Source: an uncultured Gammaproteobacteria bacterium (GTDB lineage: Bacteria > Pseudomonadota > Gammaproteobacteria > Arenicellales > UBA868). From it: a DNA stretch of 19,951 bases. The DNA is taken from NCBI GenBank assembly GCA_913051905.1, contig CAJXBY010000031.1:1-19951 (forward strand). Direction: 5' to 3'. A program made the position numbers and the translations under genes. The notes beneath the pieces are model-generated. The model had not been told where the DNA came from and did not search any database. It worked only from the letters and a program-made list of their open reading frames with translations. Of the stretch, positions 1 to 6,557 are shown one piece after another. The first letter of the stretch is position 1; every line of letters starts with the position of its first letter.

Positions 1-194
1 TTGCTACCGAAACCAATGCGCAAATGGTCGCCGATCAGGCGCTTGGCGAGAAACTACGCGGCCGGACCGCGCTCGGGCGCTGGGGTGTTCCCCACGAGAT
101 CGCCGGTGCAGCGGTATTTCTGGCGTCCGAGGAGGCGGCCTACGTCACGGGTCAGGTGCTGACGGTGGACGGCGGCTGCGAGGCGCACTTCTGA
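1..194 (+). CDS. Short-chain dehydrogenase/reductase, C-terminal fragment
   Basis: Only the last 63 or so codons are present; the gene begins left of the window. Read from position 3, the frame gives the typical C-terminal end of a classical SDR: an Arg/Trp-Gly-x-Pro-x-Glu-Ile element (GRWGVPHEI), the helix [12 protein letters not shown], and the closing strand GQVLTVDGG followed by CEAHF and a TGA stop. In this family that segment forms the last beta strand and the tetramer interface of an NAD(P)-dependent oxidoreductase. The catalytic Tyr-x-x-x-Lys and the Rossmann glycines lie outside the window, so substrate and cofactor cannot be judged. The next gene starts 49 bases downstream on the same strand. 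Confidence 0.9.
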   Translation, partial: ATETNAQMVADQALGEKLRGRTALGRWGVPHEIAGAAVFLASEEAAYVTGQVLTVDGGCEAHF

Positions 195-243
195 CAGTCG
201 ATTCGTTTATCAGGTCTGGTCGCATTCAGAGACGACCACGGCG

Positions 244-1167
244 ATGCTTTCTACCGGCGCAGCCGGTCGGCCGGTCACGCCATTGACCCGCCATAGTGCC
301 GGCGGAATTTCGCCGGGCATCCTGCTGATGACGGCCGCCATGCTGGTGGTACCGTTCATGGATGCGGCAGCGAAGCTTTTGAGCAGTCGGTACCCGGTTC
401 TGCAGCTGATCTGGGCGCGGTTCTTCTTCCACTTTCTGCTGGTTCTGCCGGTAGTGCTCTACCGGCACGGTGCCGGGGCATTGTCAGTACCGCGTCCGAT
501 ATTGCAGCTGGGCCGCGGTCTTTTCCTGATGCTCGCGACCGGATGCTTCTTTGCCGCCATTGTCTATATGCCGTTGGCGGATGCCATCGCCATCATCTTC
601 TTTGATGCGGTCATCGTGGTGGCCCTGGCGCCGTGGGTTCTGCGTGAAGAAGTTCCGCCGAGCCGCTGGGCTGCCGCGGCCATCGGATTTTTGGCGGTTC
701 TGCTGATCATGCGGCCAGGTTTTGCCGGATTTCACTGGGCCAGCCTGCTGGCGCTCACCGCCGCACTGTTTTGGGCGTTGTATTTCCTCTCGACACGGGT
801 GCTGAGCGGAGTGACGCCCCCACTGGTGATGCTGGGCTGGCAGTCGGTCGCTGGTTTTGTGCTGATGACTCTGCTCCTGCCTTGGTTCTGGGTAACACCG
901 TCTTTTTTCGACCTGCTGCTGATGCTGGGTATCGGCGCCGCCGGCGCCGTCGGCCACCTGCTGTTGATCCGGGCCTTCGACTATGCGGAAGCTTCGCTGC
1001 TGGCACCGCTTCGCTACACGGAGATCATCATGCAGGTACTGCTGGGCTTCTGGCTGTTTGGCGATTTCCCCGATCTGCTGGCCTGGGTGGGAATCGGGCT
1101 CATCGTCGGAGTCGGGGTCTACCTGTCACGAAATCAAACTGCAGCTGCGTCCGGTCACACAAGGTAG
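244..1167 (+). CDS. DMT superfamily (EamA-type) membrane transporter
   Basis: A 307-residue, very hydrophobic protein with about ten predicted membrane helices in two EamA-like halves (roughly residues 25-160 and 165-300). The N-terminal half opens with PFMDAAAKLLSSRYPVLQ and then WARFFFHF, a pattern typical of DMT permeases, in which the first loop and second helix carry conserved Asp, Lys and Arg residues. The second half ends with the usual AxLLAPLRYTEII and a Gly-rich last helix. Members export or import small metabolites; the substrate cannot be told from sequence. The ATG at 244 has only a weak upstream purine run. A later ATG at 330 would remove about 28 non-membrane residues and is possible. 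It lies between an SDR and a 2-hydroxyacid oxidase, so it may move a substrate or product of the flanking catabolic genes. Confidence 0.85.
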   Translation: MLSTGAAGRPVTPLTRHSAGGISPGILLMTAAMLVVPFMDAAAKLLSSRYPVLQLIWARFFFHFLLVLPVVLYRHGAGALSVPRPILQLGRGLFLMLATGCFFAAIVYMPLADAIAIIFFDAVIVVALAPWVLREEVPPSRWAAAAIGFLAVLLIMRPGFAGFHWASLLALTAALFWALYFLSTRVLSGVTPPLVMLGWQSVAGFVLMTLLLPWFWVTPSFFDLLLMLGIGAAGAVGHLLLIRAFDYAEASLLAPLRYTEIIMQVLLGFWLFGDFPDLLAWVGIGLIVGVGVYLSRNQTAAASGHTR

Positions 1168-1187
1168 GATAAACTGGACCGCCGGCG

Positions 1188-1205
1188 GGTGGATACCGGT
1201 CCACC
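1188..1205 (+). terminator. Possible stem-loop after the DMT transporter
   Basis: A perfect 6-base inverted repeat (GGTGGA, loop TACCGG, TCCACC) lies 20 bases after the transporter stop and is followed by TTCCT rather than a real U-tract. It could weakly end the transporter transcript or sit in the leader of the oxidase gene. A fold seen by eye only. Confidence 0.3.
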
Positions 1206-1248
1206 TTCCTCGGCAGGCCTCGAACAGAACACAGGATGAGAAAAAAGC

Positions 1249-2412
1249 GTGACGCGGACATTTCATTGCCTGGATGATTTTCGCCGTTACGCAAGGCGAC
1301 GAATGCCGCGGATCACCTTCGATCTGGTGGACGGCGCTGCGGGCAATGAGACCTCCAATCATCTGAACTGCGATGGGCTCGAGCGCGTCCGGCTGATGCC
1401 GAGGGTGCTGGTCGACATCAGCGAACGGACTCTCGGGAAACCTTTTCTGGGACACAGCTGGAATCTACCCTTCGGCATTGCCCCTATGGGGATGTGCAAT
1501 CTGGCCTGGCCGGGTACGGACAAAGCGCTGGCTGCCGCAGCGGTCCACTATGGGATGCCGGTTTGTCTTTCCACATTTGGTTCCAGCACGATCGAAGAGA
1601 CTCGGGAGCGCGCGGGCGACAATGCGTGGTTCCAGCTCTATGTCGGACCGTCGGTGGAAGGCGCACTGGAACTCGTAGCACGGGCCGAGAAAGCGGGTTA
1701 TCAGCACCTGGTTCTGACCGTCGATGTGCCTGTGGTTTCCGCGAGAATTCGTGAGCGCCGGCATGGCCTGGAGGTGCCGTTCAGGATGCAGCCCCGGAAT
1801 TTCGTCGATTTTGCACTGCACCCGTCCTGGGTCTTCCAGACGCTGATAGAGGGCGTCCCAAAGCCCGCCAACGTGATGTTGCCCGATACCGGGAAGGCAA
1901 AGACGACTTTCACACGCAATGAACTCCGCGGACACATTGATTGGGATTTCCTGGACCGCCTGCGCGACCAGTGGCAGGGTAAGCTGATCCTCAAAGGTGT
2001 CATGTCCCCGGCCGACGCGGTGCGTATACGTGATGCCGGAGCCGATGCCGTCTACGTTTCGAACCATGGCGGACGGCAGCTGGATGCGGCGCCGCCCGCT
2101 ATCGACCTGCTGCCGACTATCAGGGATGCGGTGGGCAGCGACTATCCGCTGATCTTCGACAGCGGTGTACGCAGTGGTGAAGGCATCGTTAAATCACTGG
2201 CACTCGGTGCGGATTTCGTGTTGCTCGGCCGCGCTTTTCTCTACGCCGCCGGTGCGGCCGGCGAACGCGGTGTTTTCAGACTGGTGGACCTGCTCTCGGA
2301 GCAGGTGGCACTCACCCTGGCCCAGATCGGATGTCCGGATGTCGGAAAGGTCGATCGCAATGCCCTGGCTGTTGCGGAAGCTCGAGATCGGTCGGGCCCC
2401 GGATCGGATTGA
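1249..2412 (+). CDS. FMN-dependent alpha-hydroxyacid oxidase/dehydrogenase
   Basis: A 387-residue member of the glycolate oxidase / L-lactate dehydrogenase / mandelate dehydrogenase family. It oxidises a 2-hydroxyacid to the 2-oxoacid with FMN. The active-site block SNHGGRQLD lies at residues 271-279, giving catalytic His273 and Arg276. Other expected residues are FQLY with Tyr131, TVDVP at 157-161 with Arg166 just after, the flavin Lys249, and the FMN phosphate loop DSGVRSG at 304-310. One family residue is missing: the substrate-carboxylate Tyr (Tyr24 of glycolate oxidase) aligns with Leu26, in FDLVDG. The GTG start gives a normal family N-terminus (FRRYARRRMPRITFD), with a modest AGGA 12 bases upstream. 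It ends 28 bases before the ThDP enzyme and is probably co-transcribed with it, like mandelate-pathway MdlB next to MdlC. The substrate is unknown. Confidence 0.92.
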   Translation: MTRTFHCLDDFRRYARRRMPRITFDLVDGAAGNETSNHLNCDGLERVRLMPRVLVDISERTLGKPFLGHSWNLPFGIAPMGMCNLAWPGTDKALAAAAVHYGMPVCLSTFGSSTIEETRERAGDNAWFQLYVGPSVEGALELVARAEKAGYQHLVLTVDVPVVSARIRERRHGLEVPFRMQPRNFVDFALHPSWVFQTLIEGVPKPANVMLPDTGKAKTTFTRNELRGHIDWDFLDRLRDQWQGKLILKGVMSPADAVRIRDAGADAVYVSNHGGRQLDAAPPAIDLLPTIRDAVGSDYPLIFDSGVRSGEGIVKSLALGADFVLLGRAFLYAAGAAGERGVFRLVDLLSEQVALTLAQIGCPDVGKVDRNALAVAEARDRSGPGSD

Positions 2413-2430
2413 AACATCGGAATTTGTCCA

Positions 2431-2436
2431 GGGAGG
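2431..2436 (+). promoter_or_regulatory. Ribosome binding site that sets the ThDP enzyme start
   Basis: GGGAGG sits 4 bases before GTG at 2441. The frame stays open upstream to 2165, inside the oxidase gene, but the family's N-terminus begins right at 2441, so this site supports the internal GTG. Confidence 0.6.
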
Positions 2437-2440
2437 CATC

Positions 2441-4162
2441 GTGAAAGTACGCGGCGGTATGCTGCTGGCCCGCGCGCTGCGGGAGAAAGGGATCACGCAG
2501 GTCTTTACCCTGAGCGGGGGATTCTGCAACCCGCTACTCGAGGGATTGATGGAATGCGGTATTCCCGTCATCAACACCCCCCACGAGCAGATCGCCGGCC
2601 ATCTGGCCGACGGGACCACTCGCATTACCCGCCAGCCGACCGTTTGTCTGGTCGGGCCGGAGGGTTTCGCCAATGCCGTTCCCGCGATGATGGAGGCCTG
2701 GGGTGAGCGCAGCCCCGTCATTTTCATCACCGGGTCGAGCACACTGAAGCGCGAGGGCAGTGGCGGCTTCAAGGAGATCAATGATGTCGCAATCGCCGCA
2801 CCGCTGACCAAGTACAGCGCGTCGGTGACCGACGGGGAACGGATACTGGAATTTGTCGACCGGGCCTACAAGACCGCACTCAGTGGCTACCCCGGCCCAG
2901 TCCACCTGAGCGTGCCGGTGGACATCATGTTTTCTTCATTCGACGAGACGGCCGGGCAGCAGGAACGCCCCTTCGACCGCTCGCCAGTCCAGCCGGCAAG
3001 AGCCTGGCCTTGCCCGGAGGACCTCGCCCGGATCACGGACCGGGTCTGTGCCGCCCGGAAGCCAGTACTGATCGGTGGCCACGGTGTCTGGTGGTCGGGG
3101 GCGGAACATAAACTGGAAAATGCAGGCCGGAGGCTCGGCATACCGGTCTTCAACATACCCTACCACCAGAAATTGCTGGGTGAGGAAAGCGAATCTTACA
3201 TGGGACTTGCCGATATCCATCAGTACCCGCCGTCCGGATTCGCCCTCGGTGAGTCGGATGTCGCTCTGGTGATCGGTGGTCGCCTGGACAACCAGATGAA
3301 CTTTGGTAACCCGCCGCTGTTCCCCGGGAGCACCCGGCTGATCTGTGTGAATGGGTCGCCCGAGGAACTGGAGCTCAACCGTGCTGCGGACGAGACCCTG
3401 CTCTGCGATCCCGGGGTGTTTCTGGATGCGCTGAGCGAACTCGAAGACAGCGGGTGCTGGAACCTGAGTCAGGACTGGAAGGCGGAAAACCAGGCGAGGC
3501 GCCGGCAGTGGGTTCAGGACATGGAGGCGGATCTCGTGCAACCGGATGACGGCGACAGCGGTATCCACCCGCTGCAGCTCGCACTGGCGGCCCAGCGCCC
3601 GCTCGGGAGTGATGACTGGCTGGTCATTGACGGGGGCAATACCCACTTCTGGTCCGAGATCGCGATCAACATGGCGGGTTCGAAGGGGCAGCAGCTGAAG
3701 GGAATCCTGCATCCTGGAGCGTTCAGCATGCTGGGTGTGGGTGTTTCGTTTGCCCTGGCAGCGAAGCTCACACACCCGGACAGCCACGTCATGTTGATCA
3801 GCGGTGACGGGGCGTTTCTTTCCGGCGGCCTGAGCGTCGAAGCTGCGTTCCAGGAAGACGCACCGATCACCGTGGTCATTGACAACAACGGTGGTCTGAC
3901 CACCATCTCCCAGCAACAGGAGCGGCTGTTCGGACACGACCGGCATGTGGCAACCGACTTTCGTGACATCCCGTTTCACGACCTGTTTAAAGGACTGGGG
4001 GGGCACGGCGAACTGGTAGAAACTGCTGACGATCTGGAGCCTGCACTACGCCGGGCCCTGGCGAGTGGCAAGCCGGCCTGTGTCAATGTCCGCACGCGGG
4101 GTGTGATCAGCCCGATCGTACTGGCGACCACCAGCAAACGCGACAAGGCCTCTATAGAATGA
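2441..4162 (+). CDS. Thiamine-diphosphate-dependent enzyme, acetolactate-synthase-like
   Basis: A 573-residue ThDP enzyme with the three-domain layout of acetolactate synthase, benzoylformate decarboxylase and 2-hydroxyacyl-CoA lyase: pyrimidine-binding domain (about 1-165), central domain (190-335) and pyrophosphate-binding domain (375-550). Seen directly: HEQ with the cofactor-activating Glu49, PGPVHLSVPVD at 151-161, and the Mg-ThDP motif GDG (455-457) through to NN (482-483). The GTG at 2441 starts where family members start; the open frame continues upstream but would overlap the oxidase by about 250 bases. Established for the family: cleavage or formation of a C-C bond next to a carbonyl, often by decarboxylating a 2-oxoacid. 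Its position directly after a 2-hydroxyacid oxidase suggests it acts on the oxidase's 2-oxo product. It is unlikely to be housekeeping IlvB, because no small regulatory subunit follows. Decarboxylase, carboligase and lyase cannot be told apart. Confidence 0.9.
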   Translation: MKVRGGMLLARALREKGITQVFTLSGGFCNPLLEGLMECGIPVINTPHEQIAGHLADGTTRITRQPTVCLVGPEGFANAVPAMMEAWGERSPVIFITGSSTLKREGSGGFKEINDVAIAAPLTKYSASVTDGERILEFVDRAYKTALSGYPGPVHLSVPVDIMFSSFDETAGQQERPFDRSPVQPARAWPCPEDLARITDRVCAARKPVLIGGHGVWWSGAEHKLENAGRRLGIPVFNIPYHQKLLGEESESYMGLADIHQYPPSGFALGESDVALVIGGRLDNQMNFGNPPLFPGSTRLICVNGSPEELELNRAADETLLCDPGVFLDALSELEDSGCWNLSQDWKAENQARRRQWVQDMEADLVQPDDGDSGIHPLQLALAAQRPLGSDDWLVIDGGNTHFWSEIAINMAGSKGQQLKGILHPGAFSMLGVGVSFALAAKLTHPDSHVMLISGDGAFLSGGLSVEAAFQEDAPITVVIDNNGGLTTISQQQERLFGHDRHVATDFRDIPFHDLFKGLGGHGELVETADDLEPALRRALASGKPACVNVRTRGVISPIVLATTSKRDKASIE

Positions 4163-4174
4163 ACGGCTCGTCCG

Positions 4175-4193
4175 CCCGGCCCACTGTGCCGGG
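4175..4193 (+). repeat. Intergenic stem-loop between ThDP enzyme and HIU-hydrolase-like gene
   Basis: Perfect 6-base arms CCCGGC and GCCGGG around the loop CCACTGT, 12 bases after the ThDP stop. No U-tract follows. It may weaken read-through or protect the 3' end of the upstream transcript; the function is inferred. Confidence 0.35.
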
Positions 4194-4217
4194 GATGACG
4201 CCGTAGACCGCAGCCCT

Positions 4218-4223
4218 GAGGAG
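4218..4223 (+). promoter_or_regulatory. Ribosome binding site pointing to a CTG start
   Basis: GAGGAG lies exactly 7 bases before CTG at 4231. No ATG, GTG or TTG lies at a usable distance in this frame: an in-frame TAG is at 4204-4206, and the first conventional start, GTG at 4264, is 40 bases away from the site. Confidence 0.6.
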
Positions 4224-4230
4224 AGCAACG

Positions 4231-4587
4231 CTGGCCACCATCTCATCGCACGTACTCGACGCCGTGAAGGGTGTCTCGGCCAGCGGCATCCGAGTGGAGT
4301 TGTTCCGCTTTTCAGAAGAGGGTGTTCGAACTCGCCTTTTTGAGACTGAGACGGATGGCGAAGGCCGTATCTCTGAAACCATCAACATATCCAAAGATAG
4401 CGGCGGCTCAACCTTGGAACTGGTCTTCCATACCGCGGGTTATTTCACGGTTGGCGGACTGCCGGACGATTCCGGTCAGATCATGGATACTGTTCTGGTC
4501 AGGATCAGCCTGCCGGATCCGGATGCCCGCTACCACGTCCCGGTGGTGCTGTCGCCGCACAGTTATACGGTCTGGTGGTCCAGTTGA
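4231..4587 (+). CDS. Hydroxyisourate-hydrolase-like (transthyretin-related) protein, probable CTG start
   Basis: Read from CTG at 4231, this is a 118-residue protein that begins xATISSHVLDAVKG, the standard N-terminus of 5-hydroxyisourate hydrolase (UraH/PucM), with the active-site His at residue 7. Arg46 (in DGEGRI) and His102 (in RYHVPVVLSP) match the other catalytic positions. Starting at the first conventional codon (GTG 4264) would delete the His and the first strand. The C-terminal signature of true hydrolases, Tyr-Arg-Gly-Ser, is here Trp-Trp-Ser-Ser (115-118), so the purine-degradation reaction is not assured. In purine catabolism the family opens the ring of 5-hydroxyisourate after uricase; no uricase, OHCU decarboxylase or allantoinase is visible here. 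The gene lies between a ThDP enzyme and a ketoreductase, so it may serve another ring or hydantoin-like substrate. Confidence 0.8.
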   Translation: MATISSHVLDAVKGVSASGIRVELFRFSEEGVRTRLFETETDGEGRISETINISKDSGGSTLELVFHTAGYFTVGGLPDDSGQIMDTVLVRISLPDPDARYHVPVVLSPHSYTVWWSS

Positions 4588-4628
4588 GTGCAGATCAAGA
4601 CAAACCTGGCAGGAGGCCATAGGCGCAG

Positions 4629-5567
4629 ATGAAGATTGCCGTTATCGGTACCGGGGCGATGGGTTCGGTGTATGCCGGCCTGTTAGCCGAGGCAGGCAAC
4701 GAGGTCTGGGCTGTTGACCTGTGGGGAGAGCATTTGGATGCCATCCGTGAACGCGGCCTGCGGATCGAAGGAGCAAGCGGTGATCGTACCGTTCGCGGTT
4801 TGAATGTCAGCGACAGTCCGGATGCTGCCGGCATTTGTGATCTGGTGATCATTGCCACCAAAGCCTCGGGGGTTGGTGATGCCGCCGAAAGTATCGCCCC
4901 GATCCTCGGTCAAGGGTCTGTGGTGCTGACGATTCAGAACGGGCTGGGAGCCGGGGAGCGGATCGCGCAGCATCTGCCCACCGACAACGTGCTGCTCGGG
5001 GTTGCCGGGGGCTTCGGGGCATCCGTCAAGGCACCGGGCCATGTGCACCACAACGGCATGGAACTGATCCGCCTGGGCGAGATGCATGGCGGTATCAGCG
5101 ACCGGCTGAACAGCATCGCCGCGCTCTGGCAGCAGGCTGGTTTCAACGTCAAAGCCTTTGCAGACATCAATCAGTTGATCTGGGAGAAGTTCATCTGCAA
5201 CGTCACCTTCAGCGCGCCGTGTACGGTGTTTGGCCGCACCCTCAGTGAAGTGATGAACGACCCGTATTCGTGGAAAATCGCGCTCGGCTGTGCACTGGAG
5301 GCCTATGAGGCCGGGCGTGCAAAGCAGGTTGCACTGTCTTTCACCGACCCCGAGCAGTATGTACGGGATTTCGGCAGTAAGATGCCCGATGCCCGGCCGT
5401 CGATGCTGCTGGATCATCTGGATCAGCGTCCTTCAGAAATCGACGCCATCAACGGTATGGTTCCGGTGGTCGCGGCCGAGGTCGGTACCCAGGCACCCTA
5501 TAACGAAGTCGTGACCGCGATCGTCAAGTCTCGGGAAACCGAATTCGGCCAAAAAAATTCGGATTAA
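4629..5567 (+). CDS. Ketopantoate-reductase family (PanE/ApbA-like) 2-oxoacid reductase
   Basis: A 312-residue NAD(P)H-dependent reductase. The Rossmann motif GTGAMGSVYA is at residues 7-16. The residues used by PanE are all in place: Lys78 in IATKAS, Asn104 in QNGLG, catalytic Lys187 in WEKFICN, and Glu270 in PSEIDAINGMV. In E. coli the enzyme reduces 2-dehydropantoate to pantoate for CoA synthesis, but many paralogues reduce other branched 2-oxoacids. Here it follows an HIU-hydrolase-like gene by 41 bases and lies downstream of a 2-hydroxyacid oxidase and ThDP enzyme, not beside panB or panC, so I favour a catabolic paralogue over the housekeeping gene. AGGAGG at 4611-4616 is 12 bases from the ATG, a rather long spacing. 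It converges with the sirtuin gene, the stops being 19 bases apart. Confidence 0.88.
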   Translation: MKIAVIGTGAMGSVYAGLLAEAGNEVWAVDLWGEHLDAIRERGLRIEGASGDRTVRGLNVSDSPDAAGICDLVIIATKASGVGDAAESIAPILGQGSVVLTIQNGLGAGERIAQHLPTDNVLLGVAGGFGASVKAPGHVHHNGMELIRLGEMHGGISDRLNSIAALWQQAGFNVKAFADINQLIWEKFICNVTFSAPCTVFGRTLSEVMNDPYSWKIALGCALEAYEAGRAKQVALSFTDPEQYVRDFGSKMPDARPSMLLDHLDQRPSEIDAINGMVPVVAAEVGTQAPYNEVVTAIVKSRETEFGQKNSD

Positions 5568-5586
5568 ACGAAACCGTCTGGCCCGA

Positions 5587-6351
5587 TCAGTGCAGCGCCG
5601 GGATCAGAGAGGGCAGCAGGTCCCCGATATTCCCGCACAGTACGGCGTCAGCAATAGCGTCCATTTCCGTGGCTGAACCGTTGACGATCAGTATTCTGGC
5701 TCCGGCCTGTTTGGCAAGTGGTACCACTCCGGCAGCGGGATAGACAGACAGAGTTGAACCCACAGCCAGCAACAGATCGCAGTTTTTGGCTGCTTGTTCA
5801 CACCTAGCCAGGTCTTCGGGGATCAGGTTCTGACCGAAGGAGATAGTGGCTGATTTGAGTATGCCGCCGCAGTCCGGGCAGTCCGGGTCATCCTCACCGG
5901 CTTCAAGGCGTTTGAGGACCACGCCCGTCTCGACCAGGTAGGCGCACGACATACAGCGGACCTTGCGAAGTGTGCCGTGGATCTCGATGACGATCTCCGG
6001 GCTGTTTCCGGCGAGTTGATGCAGTCCATCAATGTTCTGGGTGATGAGTGTGTTGAGTTTGCCGATCTGTTCCATCCGGGCCAGCGCCAGGTGGCCGGCG
6101 CTGGGTTGTGCCTGCCAGACCGTCGAGTCTGAACGCGAACGCCAGGCTTTCTTCCTGATCTCGGGATCGGACAGGTAGTAGCGGATATCGGAGAGTTTTT
6201 CCGCGTCAGGGTCCTTGGTCCAGACACCCTGTGGGCCACGGAAATCCGGGATACCGGACTCGGTCGAGATCCCGGCGCCGGTGAGCGCAACCACTCGCTG
6301 GGCTTCCTTCAGCCAGATCTTCGCCAGGGCCAGGGAATCCGTTTCCGTCAT
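5587..6351 (-). CDS. Sir2-family NAD-dependent protein deacylase (sirtuin)
   Basis: Using the ATG at 6351, this is a 254-residue sirtuin with every core motif: GAGIS at 25-29, GIPDFRG following, TQNIDGLH at 104-111, catalytic His125 (IHGT), a four-Cys zinc site (Cys133, Cys136, Cys158, Cys161), GSTLSV at about 198-203, and NGSAT for the NAD ribose. The stretch FRGPQGVWT resembles SIRT6/7-type enzymes. Where CobB and SIRT5 have Tyr and Arg in the acyl pocket (after DPE), this protein has Trp70 and Arg73, so acyl preference may differ. The frame also allows GTG at 6414 (275 residues); I chose the ATG because it leaves the usual 24 residues before the NAD loop. It is the only minus-strand gene in the left two thirds and is divergent from the ATP-grasp operon. 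Confidence 0.93.
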   Translation of the reverse strand: MTETDSLALAKIWLKEAQRVVALTGAGISTESGIPDFRGPQGVWTKDPDAEKLSDIRYYLSDPEIRKKAWRSRSDSTVWQAQPSAGHLALARMEQIGKLNTLITQNIDGLHQLAGNSPEIVIEIHGTLRKVRCMSCAYLVETGVVLKRLEAGEDDPDCPDCGGILKSATISFGQNLIPEDLARCEQAAKNCDLLLAVGSTLSVYPAAGVVPLAKQAGARILIVNGSATEMDAIADAVLCGNIGDLLPSLIPALH

Positions 6352-6433
6352 CGAACTGCCACTCGTCGGCGAGTCGGTTGTTGGCGCATAGGGTTGTGCA
6401 TCCCGGGTATTCACCAGCTAAGCCTTGGGCGTT

Positions 6434-6463
6434 AGTCTAGAAGTCGATCCAATAAGATTGCAA
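6434..6463 (-). promoter_or_regulatory. Candidate promoter for the sirtuin gene
   Basis: On the minus strand, TTGCAA (6463-6458) is followed after 18 bases by TAGACT (6439-6434), each a 4-of-6 match to the sigma-70 boxes. The TTGCAA lies within an 8-base palindrome, ATTGCAAT. Weak, position-based evidence. Confidence 0.3.
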
Positions 6464-6475
6464 TCGGCAGAATCC

Positions 6476-6504
6476 CTGGCAGTCCGTCAACGGTCTGCCA
6501 TAAT
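6476..6504 (+). promoter_or_regulatory. Candidate sigma-70 promoter for the ATP-grasp operon
   Basis: CTGGCA (6476-6481) and CATAAT (6499-6504) are separated by exactly 17 bases, and TGC stands directly before the -10 box, giving an extended -10 element. The matches are 4 of 6 and 5 of 6. Transcription would begin near 6511, about 47 bases before the ATG at 6558. It is the best promoter I see in the window. Confidence 0.55.
6478..6499 (+). repeat. 22-base inverted repeat, putative operator
   Basis: Arms GGCAGTCCGT and ACGGTCTGCC flank a central CA and pair at 9 of 10 positions (one T/T mismatch). The repeat fills the spacer of the promoter at 6476-6504, a place where a bound dimeric regulator would block RNA polymerase. 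No regulator gene lies beside it, so the protein is unknown. It could instead form an RNA hairpin only if transcribed from further upstream. Confidence 0.5.
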
Positions 6505-6557
6505 TCCGGTCACCCGAGCGCGTTGACGTGAAAACGCTATCCGTTGGAATCAGACCG

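Noticed and set aside
2165..2440. Upstream extension of the ThDP enzyme frame into the oxidase gene
   Set aside because: The frame is open, but this part overlaps conserved C-terminal codons of the oxidase, shows no family similarity, and a ribosome site plus the family N-terminus support GTG 2441.
2936..4006. 356-codon open frame on the minus strand opposite the ThDP gene
   Set aside because: Shadow frame in GC-rich DNA: no recognisable domain, Gln/Arg/Pro-rich, and fully antisense to a clear conserved enzyme.
4163..4264. Frameshift as the cause of the missing N-terminus of the HIU-hydrolase-like gene
   Set aside because: No frameshift is needed: the N-terminus is in frame, directly after a good ribosome site, and lacks only a conventional start codon.
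4629..5567. Housekeeping pantothenate gene panE
   Set aside because: The catalytic residues fit the family, but no pantothenate gene is near and the context is catabolic, so the symbol was not assigned.
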